Assembly: GCA_964601275.1 (NCBI GenBank)
Contig: CAZRMV010000009.1
Coordinates: 1 to 64,000, forward strand
Length of the DNA stretch: 64,000 nucleotides
Source of the DNA: JAOZPE01 sp964601275
Lineage (GTDB): Bacteria > Krumholzibacteriota > Krumholzibacteriia > JAJRXK01
Direction of reading: 5' to 3'
The notes under the pieces were generated by a model that saw only the letters and a program-made list of their open reading frames with translations, was not told the DNA's origin and searched no databases. Both the position numbers and the translations under genes were made by a program. Below, piece by piece: positions 41,146-49,575 of the stretch; within the stretch, counting starts at the first letter, position 1, and each line of letters begins with the position of its first letter.

Positions 41146-43500
41146 TCATTCGACGGAAACCTCCTCGAGTTCGCGTTGGATCACCACGATGGTGATGTCG
41201 TCCGATTGCGGCGTCCCCGCGGTATGCTGCCGTACCGCCCGGAGGATGGCGGCCTGGATCTCCTGCGCCGGACGATGCCGGTGCTCGTGCACCACCTCGA
41301 TCAAGCGGCTCTCTTCGAAGAGATTCACCCGCCCGTCCTCCCGCTCCGGCAGCTCCGAAGGGTTCTCGACCGCTTCCAGCGGCCCCTGCGCCTCGGTCAC
41401 CCCGTCGGTGTAGATGACCAGCACATCACCCCGGTCGAGTCGAACCGTCTCCTCCTCATAGTTTGCTCCAGCCATGACCCCCAGCACCAGGCCGCCGGTG
41501 GTCAGCCGTTCGACCCTTCCGTCCAGGCGGCAGAGGATGGGAGGATCGTGACCGGCGTTGGTCGACACCAGGGTGCCGTCGCGGGGGTCGAGTTCCCCGT
41601 AGAAGAAGGTGGCGAACATGTGCGTGTCGGTGGAATCGACGAGCAACTGGTTCACCATGCTCACCGTCCGGGAGACGCTGCTCGGATGGAGGATCTGTCC
41701 CTTCAGGCTGGCCTGGAGGTTCGACATCAACAGCGCGGCGGGGATTCCCTTGCCCGAGACATCGCCCACCGCGACCCCGATGCGGCCTCCATCGAGGGGA
41801 AGGAAGTCGTAGTAGTCGCCTCCCACCTGGCGGGTGGGTTCGCTGATCCCGGCGATCTGGTAACCCGGGAGCCGAGGCACGGAGAAGGGCAGAAGGCGTC
41901 GCTGGATCTCCCGCGCGGTCTCCAGCTCGCGCTCGTAACGTTCCCGTGCGAGCAGTTCCTCCTGGCCTCGCTTGACCGCCTGGATCATCTCGTTGAAGGA
42001 ATCGGCCAGATCGCCCAGCTCATCCTCGTTGGGAATCTCGATCCGCGTCTCCAGGTTTCCCCGGGCGAGATTCCGCGTACCCTGGTGCAATGCCTTCACC
42101 GCCGAGGTGATGCCCGCCGCGATGCGCAGTCCCAGGAAGAGCGAGGCCAGTTCCACCAGCAGGAAGAGACCGGCCAGGGTCGCGAGCAGGATCACCAATC
42201 CCAGGCTGATCTCGTTGCTCCCGGTGACGAAATCCCGCGCCAGGTCGACCAGGCGCGTCCGGACCACCAGGAGATAGCTGTCCTTCTGGAAGACCCCCGC
42301 ATCGAGTTGCAGGGCTTCGAGCAAAGCGCCCCCGAAATAGATCGGACGGCGGAAGAACCCCCGGGAGGAATCGGCCTCGGCGGTCGCGTGGTAGTGACCG
42401 CTGACCAGCACGTCGCCCTTCTGCGGATCGGCGCGCCCGAAGAGGGCTCCGGCGGTGCCCAGGGACAGGGCGATGCCTACGTCGCTGCGCACCAGCGAGG
42501 CGACGCGGTTCAGCGCCGTCTCGTCGACCGGCCATCCCCGGATCACCGGGGTCGGCTCGTCCACCCCTTCCAGGCTGAGCAACCACATCTCCTTGCCCAG
42601 GATGAAGAAGGCGGTGGTGTCCCGGGGCGCCCAGCCGTCCGGTCCGGGCGTTCGCTGCAGGGCGGCCCGGGTCTGGGGCACCCACCACGGAGGCTTGGCC
42701 GATCCCGGCCCCGTCGGGTCCACGAACCCTTCCCCGAAGAGGACATCTCCCGCTTCGGGACGGTCATGCACCAGCCGACTCCAGTCGAGCAGAAGGTCTT
42801 TGCCCCGGTCGGCGGTGCGCCCCCCGAGAGCGCCATAGGCGGCCAGCAGTCCCAGGGCGATCACCAGGGTCAAGGGAACGATGGCGATGAAGCCCACGGC
42901 GATGGCCAGCTTGGTCCGAAGCCGGAGGAAGTGCAGGCGGGCCCGCAGGCTGAGATGGACGAAGACCATGGCCCAGAAGAACCCCAGGGCGAATTGGGCG
43001 TAGTGGGTGATGCGCAGGGGCAGGGCTTCTCCATCGGCCGAGAAGTCCTGGGGCCGCGGCCCGAAGAGCACCAGCACGAGGCAGAGGAAGGAGAGCAGGA
43101 AGAGCCGGCCCCGCCGCGAGGAGGAGAGATGGCGCAGGGGTTGGTAGCGGCGCAGCAGCAGGAAGAGAAAGGCGGTGAAACGGGCCGCCCCGAGTTGCCC
43201 GGGAGAAGCGAGGAGGATCAACCCCCCGGCGAGCCAGAGGATCCACCCCCAACGGAACCGGGTTTCCACCAGCAGCATCCGGACCGCCGTAACCCAGCCG
43301 GCGGCACCGGCCGTGGCAACCGCCCAGGGGGTCCAGGCCGCGGTCCGGCCGGCCACCAGCGGAATCATCATGGCGAGCACCGTCGCGCCGGCCGCGGCGA
43401 GGCAGAGTCTCCATACCGGATCATCCAGGACGGAACGGGACTTCCCCGCCGAGGCGGACAGGATGCCCGGAGGTGAGGAACTGCGGACCAGGTCGGTCAA
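41146..43500 (-). CDS. Membrane-bound PP2C-type (SpoIIE/RsbU) serine phosphatase with HAMP domain
   Basis: A 784-residue inner-membrane protein. Several N-terminal transmembrane helices (about 30-225) precede a periplasmic sensor region (about 245-415). A further helix (ISLGLVILLATLAGLFLLVELASLF) follows, then a HAMP-like linker (GITSAVKALHQGTRNLARG), a short coiled coil, and a PP2C/SpoIIE domain (about 545-780). Phosphatase motifs are QVGGDYYDF, VAVGDVSGKGIPAALLMS, TNAGHDPP, VLVIYTDGVTEA and SDDITIVVIQR. It should dephosphorylate an anti-sigma-factor antagonist in partner switching. The start is a TTG at 43500 with a GGAG site. No STAS or RsbW gene is nearby. Confidence 0.92.
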   Translation of the reverse strand: MTDLVRSSSPPGILSASAGKSRSVLDDPVWRLCLAAAGATVLAMMIPLVAGRTAAWTPWAVATAGAAGWVTAVRMLLVETRFRWGWILWLAGGLILLASPGQLGAARFTAFLFLLLRRYQPLRHLSSSRRGRLFLLSFLCLVLVLFGPRPQDFSADGEALPLRITHYAQFALGFFWAMVFVHLSLRARLHFLRLRTKLAIAVGFIAIVPLTLVIALGLLAAYGALGGRTADRGKDLLLDWSRLVHDRPEAGDVLFGEGFVDPTGPGSAKPPWWVPQTRAALQRTPGPDGWAPRDTTAFFILGKEMWLLSLEGVDEPTPVIRGWPVDETALNRVASLVRSDVGIALSLGTAGALFGRADPQKGDVLVSGHYHATAEADSSRGFFRRPIYFGGALLEALQLDAGVFQKDSYLLVVRTRLVDLARDFVTGSNEISLGLVILLATLAGLFLLVELASLFLGLRIAAGITSAVKALHQGTRNLARGNLETRIEIPNEDELGDLADSFNEMIQAVKRGQEELLARERYERELETAREIQRRLLPFSVPRLPGYQIAGISEPTRQVGGDYYDFLPLDGGRIGVAVGDVSGKGIPAALLMSNLQASLKGQILHPSSVSRTVSMVNQLLVDSTDTHMFATFFYGELDPRDGTLVSTNAGHDPPILCRLDGRVERLTTGGLVLGVMAGANYEEETVRLDRGDVLVIYTDGVTEAQGPLEAVENPSELPEREDGRVNLFEESRLIEVVHEHRHRPAQEIQAAILRAVRQHTAGTPQSDDITIVVIQRELEEVSVE

Positions 43501-43689
43501 GGGGGACTCCTGGGTTGGGTCGAGAGGTCCTGCCGGGTGTAGACTCCTTCCGGCGCGGGATCCGGGCTCCCCAAGAAAACACCATTGCCGGCGAACCGTC
43601 GAGGGTGCTTCTGCGTCCTAGGGTGCAGGGAGGGGTTCTCCGCCGGGAGCCCCCGCGAGGCCCGGCCGAAGCCACCGAGAGAGAGCCGC

Positions 43690-44265
43690 ATGGAATTGCG
43701 CGAGTTGGTGGAGCGTTGCCAGCAAGGGGACGAACTGGCCTGGGAGTCCCTGGTGCGCCGCTATCAGGGGCGGATCCTCGGGGTGGCCTGGCATTACCTC
43801 GGACACGATGAAGATGCACGGGACCTGGCCCAGGAGATCTTCGTGAAGATCTACCGCAATCTCTCCACCTGCCGCGAGGCGGAACGCTTCGAGAGCTGGA
43901 TGCTGCGCATCGCCCGCAACGCCTGTCTCGATCACCTGCGCCGCCGGAAGGTCCGACCTCCGGCGCAGGACCAGCCCGCCGAGGAACTTGCGGACCTGGC
44001 CGACTCGACCGCCTCGGGGGATGAACGGGCTCTCGAGGACGTCCGCCACCGCCTGGTCCATCGGGCCCTTGAGGCCCTGGACGAGACCCACCGGGAGATC
44101 CTGCTGCTGAGGGACATCCAGGGCCTTCCCTTCGGCGAGGTCGCCTCCATCCTCTCGATCCCGGTGGGTACGGCCAAGTCCCGCAGCCAACGGGCACGGC
44201 TGGCCCTGGCCGAGAAGATCGTGGAATGGACCACCCCGGGAAGTCCGGCAAGGGGGGCGGCATGA
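43690..44265 (+). CDS. ECF-family RNA polymerase sigma factor (RpoE-like)
   Basis: A 191-residue sigma factor. Region 2 is DELAWESLVRRYQGRILGVAWHYL, then DARDLAQEIFVKIYRNL and FESWMLRIARNACLDHLRRRK. Region 4 is ALEALDETHREILLLRDIQGLPFGEVASILSIPVGTAKSR. It is typical of RpoE-like group sigma factors. The start ATG at 43690 is preceded by AGAGAG. The anti-sigma gene overlaps by ATGA (44262-44265), so expression of regulator and inhibitor is coupled. A TAGACT at 43540-43545 may be the -10. Confidence 0.95.
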   Translation: MELRELVERCQQGDELAWESLVRRYQGRILGVAWHYLGHDEDARDLAQEIFVKIYRNLSTCREAERFESWMLRIARNACLDHLRRRKVRPPAQDQPAEELADLADSTASGDERALEDVRHRLVHRALEALDETHREILLLRDIQGLPFGEVASILSIPVGTAKSRSQRARLALAEKIVEWTTPGSPARGAA

Positions 44266-45227
44266 GCGAATGCGAGCGCATCCGTCCCCGGTTGTCCTCC
44301 TGGGCGCGACGCGAGCTTCCGGCGGAATGGACCGGCCCGGTGCAGGCCCACCTGGCCGAGTGCATCACCTGCCGCCGCCTGGCCCAGGCCCTCCAGACCG
44401 CTCTCTCCGCTCTGGACGAGGAGAGGGAGTTGACCGCGGCGATCCTCGCCGCCACCTCCGGAAGCGCCTGTCATGCCTGCCGGATGCGCCTGGAGGCGAT
44501 CGATCGCGGCACTCTCTCCCGGGGCGAGGAGATGCTGGTCCGCGAACATCTCGATCACTGTGCCGCGTGCCGGGCGGTTCGAGAGACCCTGGCCTGGCTG
44601 CCGGCGGCGCTGGAAGACCGACGGGAGCGGTCCGGCGGACCCTCGTTCGTCACCGGGGTCCTGGACCGGACGGTGGGAACCCCTTCCCGCCGGGCGCGGC
44701 GCTTCGGTCGCCTGGCCCAGGGGTGGAGGGTCTGGAGCCGGCGACCACTGTTCGCGTTGGAGGCGGCCTACCTGGCCACGGTGGTTCTCATCGTCCTGGT
44801 CGGTCCGGCCACCCTCGCCCGGGCCCCCGAACGGGCGGTGTCCTGGGTGCGGAGCGAGGAGACCGGCCTGCAGATGGCCGGGAGTCCGCTCGAAGGGCTG
44901 CGGGCTCCGGGGGACTGGACCGGAACGGGAGCTCTGTCGAGGAAGGTGATGGATCTCTCGGCGTATCCCCGCCGGGTCCTGGATGGAATCGAGGCCCGCA
45001 CCCGGGCCCCCGTGGCGGCCCTGCGAGCGATCGCGGAAGGGATGAGGGCCTTCGCGGCGGCCCTTTTCGACGGCCGGGGCGACGTGCTTGGACCGGCGCT
45101 TCGCCAGGTCGGAGAGGGATTCACCCGCCTCTGGAAACCCGAGGATGCGGCGGATTCGAACCCCGCTTCCCACCGGATGGAGAAACCGGGGCGGCTCGAC
45201 CGCCCGCAACCCAAGGAGTCACCATGA
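44262..45227 (+). CDS. Anti-sigma factor with two zinc-finger motifs and one membrane helix
   Basis: A 321-residue protein. The first ZAS motif is HLAECITC (His30, Cys34, Cys37), the second HLDHCAAC (His96, Cys100, Cys103), and a CHAC triplet lies between (70-73). One transmembrane helix spans about 163-186. The periplasmic tail is long, basic and helical (VSWVRSEETGLQM onward) and ends in a Pro-rich segment. Double-finger architecture suggests duplication of the sigma-binding module. The gene starts within the sigma gene's stop and ends in an ATGA overlap with the following membrane-protein gene. Confidence 0.85.
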   Translation: MSECERIRPRLSSWARRELPAEWTGPVQAHLAECITCRRLAQALQTALSALDEERELTAAILAATSGSACHACRMRLEAIDRGTLSRGEEMLVREHLDHCAACRAVRETLAWLPAALEDRRERSGGPSFVTGVLDRTVGTPSRRARRFGRLAQGWRVWSRRPLFALEAAYLATVVLIVLVGPATLARAPERAVSWVRSEETGLQMAGSPLEGLRAPGDWTGTGALSRKVMDLSAYPRRVLDGIEARTRAPVAALRAIAEGMRAFAAALFDGRGDVLGPALRQVGEGFTRLWKPEDAADSNPASHRMEKPGRLDRPQPKESP

Positions 45228-45763
45228 GCTGGACCGACCCGCACGAGTCTTCCTCCCCCCCTTCTTCCCCGCCTCCCGCCTGGACCGGGACGGAGATGCC
45301 GCGCAAGGGTCCGGCGATCGCGGCGATCCTGTCGGGAGTGCTGCCCGGCCTGGGCAACGTGTACGTGGGCTTCTATCGCCTGGCCTTCCTGCAGATCCTC
45401 GTGTTCGCGGGAACCATCACCCTGCTGGCTTCGAACCAGTGGTCCGAATTGGACCCGCTCCTGGGGGTCTTCCTCTCCTTCTGGTGGATCTACGGGATCA
45501 TCGACGCGCACCGACGGGCCCGTCTCTACAACCTCTTCCTCGCCCGGGGCGAGAGCTTCCCCGAGCTTCCCGGCGACATCGAATTGCCCCGGGGGGGGAG
45601 TCTGGGGGGAGGCATCCTGGCCGTGGCGGCGGGGCTGCTGCTCTTGGCCCATACCCGCTTCGGGATGGACCTCGGCTGGGTGGCGGACTGGTGGCCCCTG
45701 GGCCTGGTGGGCTTCGGCCTGTGGTTGATCGTGGAGAGCCGCCGGCGGGACACCACCGTTTGA
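45224..45763 (+). CDS. Small membrane protein with TM2-like and LiaF/DUF5668-like segments
   Basis: A 179-residue inner-membrane protein. A Ser/Pro-rich N-terminus is followed by KGPAIAAILSGVLPGLGNVYVG, which resembles TM2/DUF5683-type segments (PGLGq.Y.G). Further helices follow at about 45-65 and 70-85. The last two (GGGILAVAAGLLLLAHTRFGMDLGW, WWPLGLVGFGLWLIVES) resemble LiaI/LiaF-type transmembrane regions of envelope-stress proteins. Overlap with the anti-sigma gene (ATGA at 45224-45227) makes it the third member of the sigma operon. It may sense envelope state. Confidence 0.72.
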   Translation: MSWTDPHESSSPPSSPPPAWTGTEMPRKGPAIAAILSGVLPGLGNVYVGFYRLAFLQILVFAGTITLLASNQWSELDPLLGVFLSFWWIYGIIDAHRRARLYNLFLARGESFPELPGDIELPRGGSLGGGILAVAAGLLLLAHTRFGMDLGWVADWWPLGLVGFGLWLIVESRRRDTTV

Positions 45764-45804
45764 TCCTCGCCCGTCGCGGCGGTTCGGAAGGATCCGGCCC
45801 GTCC

Positions 45805-45835
45805 CAAGGCCCTCCTCTTTCCGTGGGGGGCCTTG
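45805..45835 (+). terminator. Hairpin after the sigma operon
   Basis: CAAGGCCC (45805-45812) pairs with GGGCCTTG (45828-45835) around a 15-nt loop. No T run follows, so it is a weak or protein-assisted terminator, or simply an mRNA stabiliser. Confidence 0.4.
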
Positions 45836-45943
45836 CCTTGGCGCGATCTGGACGCCACTCTATGGGGGTGCTACCATGCCGCCCTGCCCTTGTGCCCCAC
45901 CCGGCGGGGAGATCCCCGCGGCAGCAGCCTCGAAGGAGACGAT

Positions 45944-46729
45944 GTGAGATCGACCTTGTCATGGATCGGGCTCTCGTGTGGGGCCCTGCTCATCCTGTTG
46001 GCCGCGGCCACCCCGGTCTCCGCCCAGTCCCTGCCCAAGCGGGGCAGCCTCACCGTCTACGGTCTGGCGGGGGGCATCAACCTGCACCTGGACGATGTGA
46101 ACAGCTCCCTGCTGGAGACCGAATCCTTCCTCCGGGACAATTTCGTCCAGGCCAACTACAGCACCTTCGGTCTCACCTTCAGTCTCGGCGCCGGCCTCAG
46201 GTACCAGATCAACCCGCGTTTCGGCATCGGCGCCGAGTACCACTACGCCAAGCAGGATCTCACCAACGACACCTTCACCGGCGATCCGGGTACCTATGCC
46301 GGGTTTCTCAACAGCGCCTCGGGAAAGGTGCAGGACGTCGGCCTGGTGGGGACCTGGTACCTTCCCCTGGACGAAGGGCTTTTTGTCGGCGCGGGCGTGG
46401 GCTACGGATGGAGTGAGATGAGCCAGGACGTGGGTCTCACCGACGAGGCCAATCCCGAGAGCAACACCTTCATCCGGGGCTCGTGGACCGCCAACGGGAT
46501 CACCGGCCAGGCGTTCCTGGGCTACCACTTCGACTTCGTGTGGGGAACGGTGGTGACCCTCCGGGGAGGGTACCGCTATCTGAACATGACCGGTCCCGAC
46601 GGGAAGACGGTGCAGGAGACCATCGACGGCACGGTGGAGACCAACAACCTGCCTCTGGGCACCCTCGACTGGGATTTCAGTGGCTGGAACGCGGTGCTGA
46701 CCCTGGGCTACTCCTTTTTCGGCGGCTGA
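45944..46729 (+). CDS. Outer-membrane beta-barrel protein (opacity/OmpW-like)
   Basis: A 261-residue exported barrel. The start is a GTG at 45944 with an AAGGAG site. The signal is IGLSCGALLILLAAATPVSAQ. Strands include LTVYGLAGGINLHLDDV, STFGLTFSLGAGLRYQIN, FGIGAEYHYAKQDL, LFVGAGVGYGWSEM and VVTLRGGYRYLNMTG. The final strand ends AVLTLGYSFFGG. The fold is an eight-stranded porin family of unknown ligand. It stands between the sigma operon and folB. Confidence 0.8.
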   Translation: MRSTLSWIGLSCGALLILLAAATPVSAQSLPKRGSLTVYGLAGGINLHLDDVNSSLLETESFLRDNFVQANYSTFGLTFSLGAGLRYQINPRFGIGAEYHYAKQDLTNDTFTGDPGTYAGFLNSASGKVQDVGLVGTWYLPLDEGLFVGAGVGYGWSEMSQDVGLTDEANPESNTFIRGSWTANGITGQAFLGYHFDFVWGTVVTLRGGYRYLNMTGPDGKTVQETIDGTVETNNLPLGTLDWDFSGWNAVLTLGYSFFGG

Positions 46730-46752
46730 TCCTCCATTCCTGCCATGCTGTC

Positions 46753-47115
46753 ATGAACGGCCGTATTCTCGTCGAGGACCTCCGGGTGTGGGCGGTGGTC
46801 GGAGTCCATCCCCACGAGCGGGAGTTTCCCCGGCTTCTCCGGCTGGACCTGGAGTTGACCCTGGATCTCGCGGAAGCGGCCCGGCAGGACCAGCTCGACG
46901 CCACCCTCGATTACGATTGGCTGTGCCGGCGTATCCGGCACAGGGTCGTCCAGGGTCGGCGGGCCACCCTCGAAGCGGTGGCTGAGGACGTGCTGACGGT
47001 CTGCCTGGAGAATCCCCGGGTGCGGGCGGCGCGGGTGCGGGTGGACAAGCCCGGGGCGGTCCGGGGGGTGGGCACGGTGGCGATCGAGATGGGCCGGGAA
47101 CGAGGGGGGGCCTAG
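46753..47115 (+). CDS. folB: Dihydroneopterin aldolase
   Basis: A 120-residue cytoplasmic enzyme of folate synthesis, converting dihydroneopterin to hydroxymethyl-dihydropterin and glycolaldehyde. The N-terminal VEDLRVWAVVGVHPHERE matches the family GvhpwEre motif with its catalytic Glu. LDATLDYDWLCRRI holds the Tyr and surrounding substrate-binding residues. TLEAVAEDVLTVCL and VRVDKPGAV with its Lys complete the family blocks. Length fits FolB. No other folate gene is adjacent. It converges on miaE. Confidence 0.92.
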   Translation: MNGRILVEDLRVWAVVGVHPHEREFPRLLRLDLELTLDLAEAARQDQLDATLDYDWLCRRIRHRVVQGRRATLEAVAEDVLTVCLENPRVRAARVRVDKPGAVRGVGTVAIEMGRERGGA

Positions 47116-47134
47116 CCCTTCCCCCGCGGATCCA

Positions 47135-47839
47135 TCAGGCGTTTCCATTGCCGCCGTGCATGCGCGGGCTGAGCGGCACTTCGTCCAGGACGCGGGCCTC
47201 GTGGAGGACCCAACGGCGCAATTCCTCGTCGACGAGGGAGCTCTCGTGGTAACGGCGGGCGAGTTCCACGAAGACCCAGGCGTGGCCGCTCTCGCTGCGG
47301 GCGAGATTTCCGTAGGTCTTCGCCAGTTCCTCGCCGGGGAGCGCTCCCCCGGCGGTCGGGAAGGCGCCGGCCAACGCGAAGAATCGCTCGCAGGAGCGGG
47401 CTTCCACCACCGCGGAGATGAGCAGGGCATCGAGCAGGGCCAAGCCGCCGCCACGTCGGGCCTCGGCCAGACCGCGCATGTAGGGAGAGCGGCGCGGGGG
47501 GCGGTGCTCGATCTTCCACCGGGCCATCAGCCGTCGGACGAGCTGGTAGTGCTCAAGTTCCTCGCGGGCGAGCCGCTCCATGCGCTGCACCAGTTCCTCC
47601 TTCCGGGGATTGCGGTGCATGAAGGCCAGGGCGTTGCTGGCCGCTTTCAGCTCGCACTGGCAGTGGTCTTCCAGCAGGGTGGATGGATCACCGGTGGCGG
47701 CCTGGACCCAGCGGGCGCTGGTGGACGAGGCCAAAGGAACGGCCCGTAGCGCCCGGTCGAGCGCACGCGCGGCGACCTCTGCGGGGGTCCCGGAGGATTC
47801 GGCTCCGGCGGCCGGCTCGGGAATCGAGGACTCGTTCAT
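47135..47839 (-). CDS. miaE: tRNA-(ms2io6A37) hydroxylase (MiaE)
   Basis: A 234-residue non-heme di-iron ferritin-like enzyme that hydroxylates the isopentenyl side chain of ms2i6A37 in tRNA. Iron ligands appear as paired motifs: LLEDHCQCELKAASNALAF, REELEHYQLV, VEARSCERF and ARSESGHAWVFVELAR (ExxH and E residues of the four-helix bundle). The ATG at 47839 is preferred because the in-frame ATG at 47881 adds only unrelated residues. The enzyme acts downstream of MiaA and MiaB, which are not in this window. Confidence 0.9.
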   Translation of the reverse strand: MNESSIPEPAAGAESSGTPAEVAARALDRALRAVPLASSTSARWVQAATGDPSTLLEDHCQCELKAASNALAFMHRNPRKEELVQRMERLAREELEHYQLVRRLMARWKIEHRPPRRSPYMRGLAEARRGGGLALLDALLISAVVEARSCERFFALAGAFPTAGGALPGEELAKTYGNLARSESGHAWVFVELARRYHESSLVDEELRRWVLHEARVLDEVPLSPRMHGGNGNA

Positions 47840-48024
47840 GGAATGGAATCTAGCAGGAAGGAAGGACCTCAGCATCCCCACTGGTCAGGCGGCCGGGAAG
47901 GGGTGTACACTGTGCCACCCGCCGATCTTCTGCTGTCGGCGTCAGTGAGCGCTCTTGCGGTACCGCGATCCCCCTTTCCCTTCGCCCGGCGGAAGCCTTG
48001 GGCGGCAACGGCAACTCACAGAAT

Positions 48025-49575
48025 ATGCTCCAGTCCCGCCGCTTCCATCTCCTGTTGAGCTTGGCTCTGGCCCTGGCGGCGGCTTCGTGCGCCAATGAAC
48101 CGTTCGACCCCGAGTCGTGGCAGAATGTCCCTCCGACGGCAAGCATCTGGGTGCTGCCCGCGCAGCCGGACACCTTGAAACCCACCACCTACAACCAGGC
48201 GAGCTTCCACTGGGCGGGCACCGACGTCGACGGCTTCGTGGTGGGTTACCACGTGTCGATCGCCCCGGTCGGCGAACCGCCCGTCGACTGGATCTTCACC
48301 ACGAGCGAGGAGACCACCGCCACCTACCGCACCGACGCGAACGGGCGCGCCTTCCCCACGCTCTACGTGGTGGCCCAGGACGACCGCGGAGCGCTCAGCG
48401 ATACGGTCTCGGTGACCTTTCCCCTGGTGAACTTTCCCCCGGTCCTGGAATTCGGGGACGGTTTCGTTCCCGCGCGCCAGACCTTCTCGGCCGCCTCCTT
48501 CGACTTCTTCGGTTTCGACCTCGATGGCGACGAGACCCTCCTGCCCTGGGTGGAATACCGCTTCGCCGGAAGCGATCCCGACTCGGTCTTCGATCTGGGC
48601 GACTCCCTGGCCGACCCTTCGGTGGGTTGGGTGCGGGTGGCCAAGAACCCCACGCATTTCTCGATGGTGTTGCGGAACATCCCCCCCGGCGATCCCGCCA
48701 GCGACCATCTGCAGACCCTCTACGTGCGGATCCTCGACGAGGCGGGCGGGGTCAGCACCCTGCAGCACAGTTGGCAGGTCTTTCCGGTGGTGGGCGATGT
48801 GCTCCTGGTCGACGACGCTCCCACCACCGCCTCGCTCGCCAGCCGGGACAGCTTCTACCGGGACGCCCTGGAGATCCTCCTGCCAGGCGCGCACAGCGTG
48901 TGGGACATCTCCGACGGCATGCCCGACCGCGAGAGCGACATCCGCCTCACCCTCGAACCCTTCCGCGTGCTCATCTGGTATACCGGCAGTGCCGAGAGCG
49001 CCAATCTGTTGCGGGCGCAATCGATCCTGACGGACTTCATCACCGGCGACCTCGATCCCACAACCCCGGGAACCCAATCGGGCCGGCTCATCCTGGAGAC
49101 ATCCAACGCGGTGGGGGCGGCGTCGAACCTGGGCAGCGGTTTCCGCTCGAACATCCTCGGGCTGGAAAAGAACAGCGACCCGCGGTCGTCCTTCCGGATC
49201 ACTTCCAACGATCTGCGCGCCCTGGGTGACACCCTCGACGTAGAACCCCAGCTTCCGGGCCTGCCGGTGCTGGGGTCGGCGGGACAGAACTACCTGGGTG
49301 GCGCCGGGTTCTTCTTCAGTCTCTACGGATTCATCCTTCGGCCCCAGGCCGCCGAGCTCTACCGTTTCGAATCGTACGACTATCTCCATGACCGCCGGCC
49401 CACCACTCCCATTCTCGCCTCGCGCCGGCCCGACACCGGATTGGCCGAGGTCATCGTCCTCGGTTTCCCGCTCGAATTCGCCAACGCCCGGGGCGATGCC
49501 GTCCAGGCGTTGGGCATCCTGCTCCGCGATCATCTGGGACACTCGGTCACCCTTCCCGTCGGAGCCCAACCGTGA
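48025..49575 (+). CDS. Lipoprotein, first gene of an outer-membrane operon
   Basis: A 516-residue lipoprotein. The signal ends LALALAAASC with Cys about residue 22, then ANEPFDPESW. Several fibronectin-like beta modules follow (ASFHWAGTDVDGFVVGYHVSI, then VEYRFAGSDPDSVFDLGDS). Near residue 255 VFPVVGDVLLVDDAPTTASLASRDSFYRDAL begins a flavodoxin/GATase-like alpha/beta region (RVLIWYTGSAESANLL). Homologues in FCB bacteria are unnamed. Its stop overlaps the TonB-receptor start, so it is likely its surface partner. Confidence 0.78.
   Translation: MLQSRRFHLLLSLALALAAASCANEPFDPESWQNVPPTASIWVLPAQPDTLKPTTYNQASFHWAGTDVDGFVVGYHVSIAPVGEPPVDWIFTTSEETTATYRTDANGRAFPTLYVVAQDDRGALSDTVSVTFPLVNFPPVLEFGDGFVPARQTFSAASFDFFGFDLDGDETLLPWVEYRFAGSDPDSVFDLGDSLADPSVGWVRVAKNPTHFSMVLRNIPPGDPASDHLQTLYVRILDEAGGVSTLQHSWQVFPVVGDVLLVDDAPTTASLASRDSFYRDALEILLPGAHSVWDISDGMPDRESDIRLTLEPFRVLIWYTGSAESANLLRAQSILTDFITGDLDPTTPGTQSGRLILETSNAVGAASNLGSGFRSNILGLEKNSDPRSSFRITSNDLRALGDTLDVEPQLPGLPVLGSAGQNYLGGAGFFFSLYGFILRPQAAELYRFESYDYLHDRRPTTPILASRRPDTGLAEVIVLGFPLEFANARGDAVQALGILLRDHLGHSVTLPVGAQP

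Noticed and set aside
41146..43500. Reading the TGA of the SpoIIE-type gene as selenocysteine
   Set aside because: The phosphatase ends normally just after the SDDIT motif, and no SECIS-like hairpin with the right distance is evident behind the TGA. Kept only as an alternative to the remnant idea.
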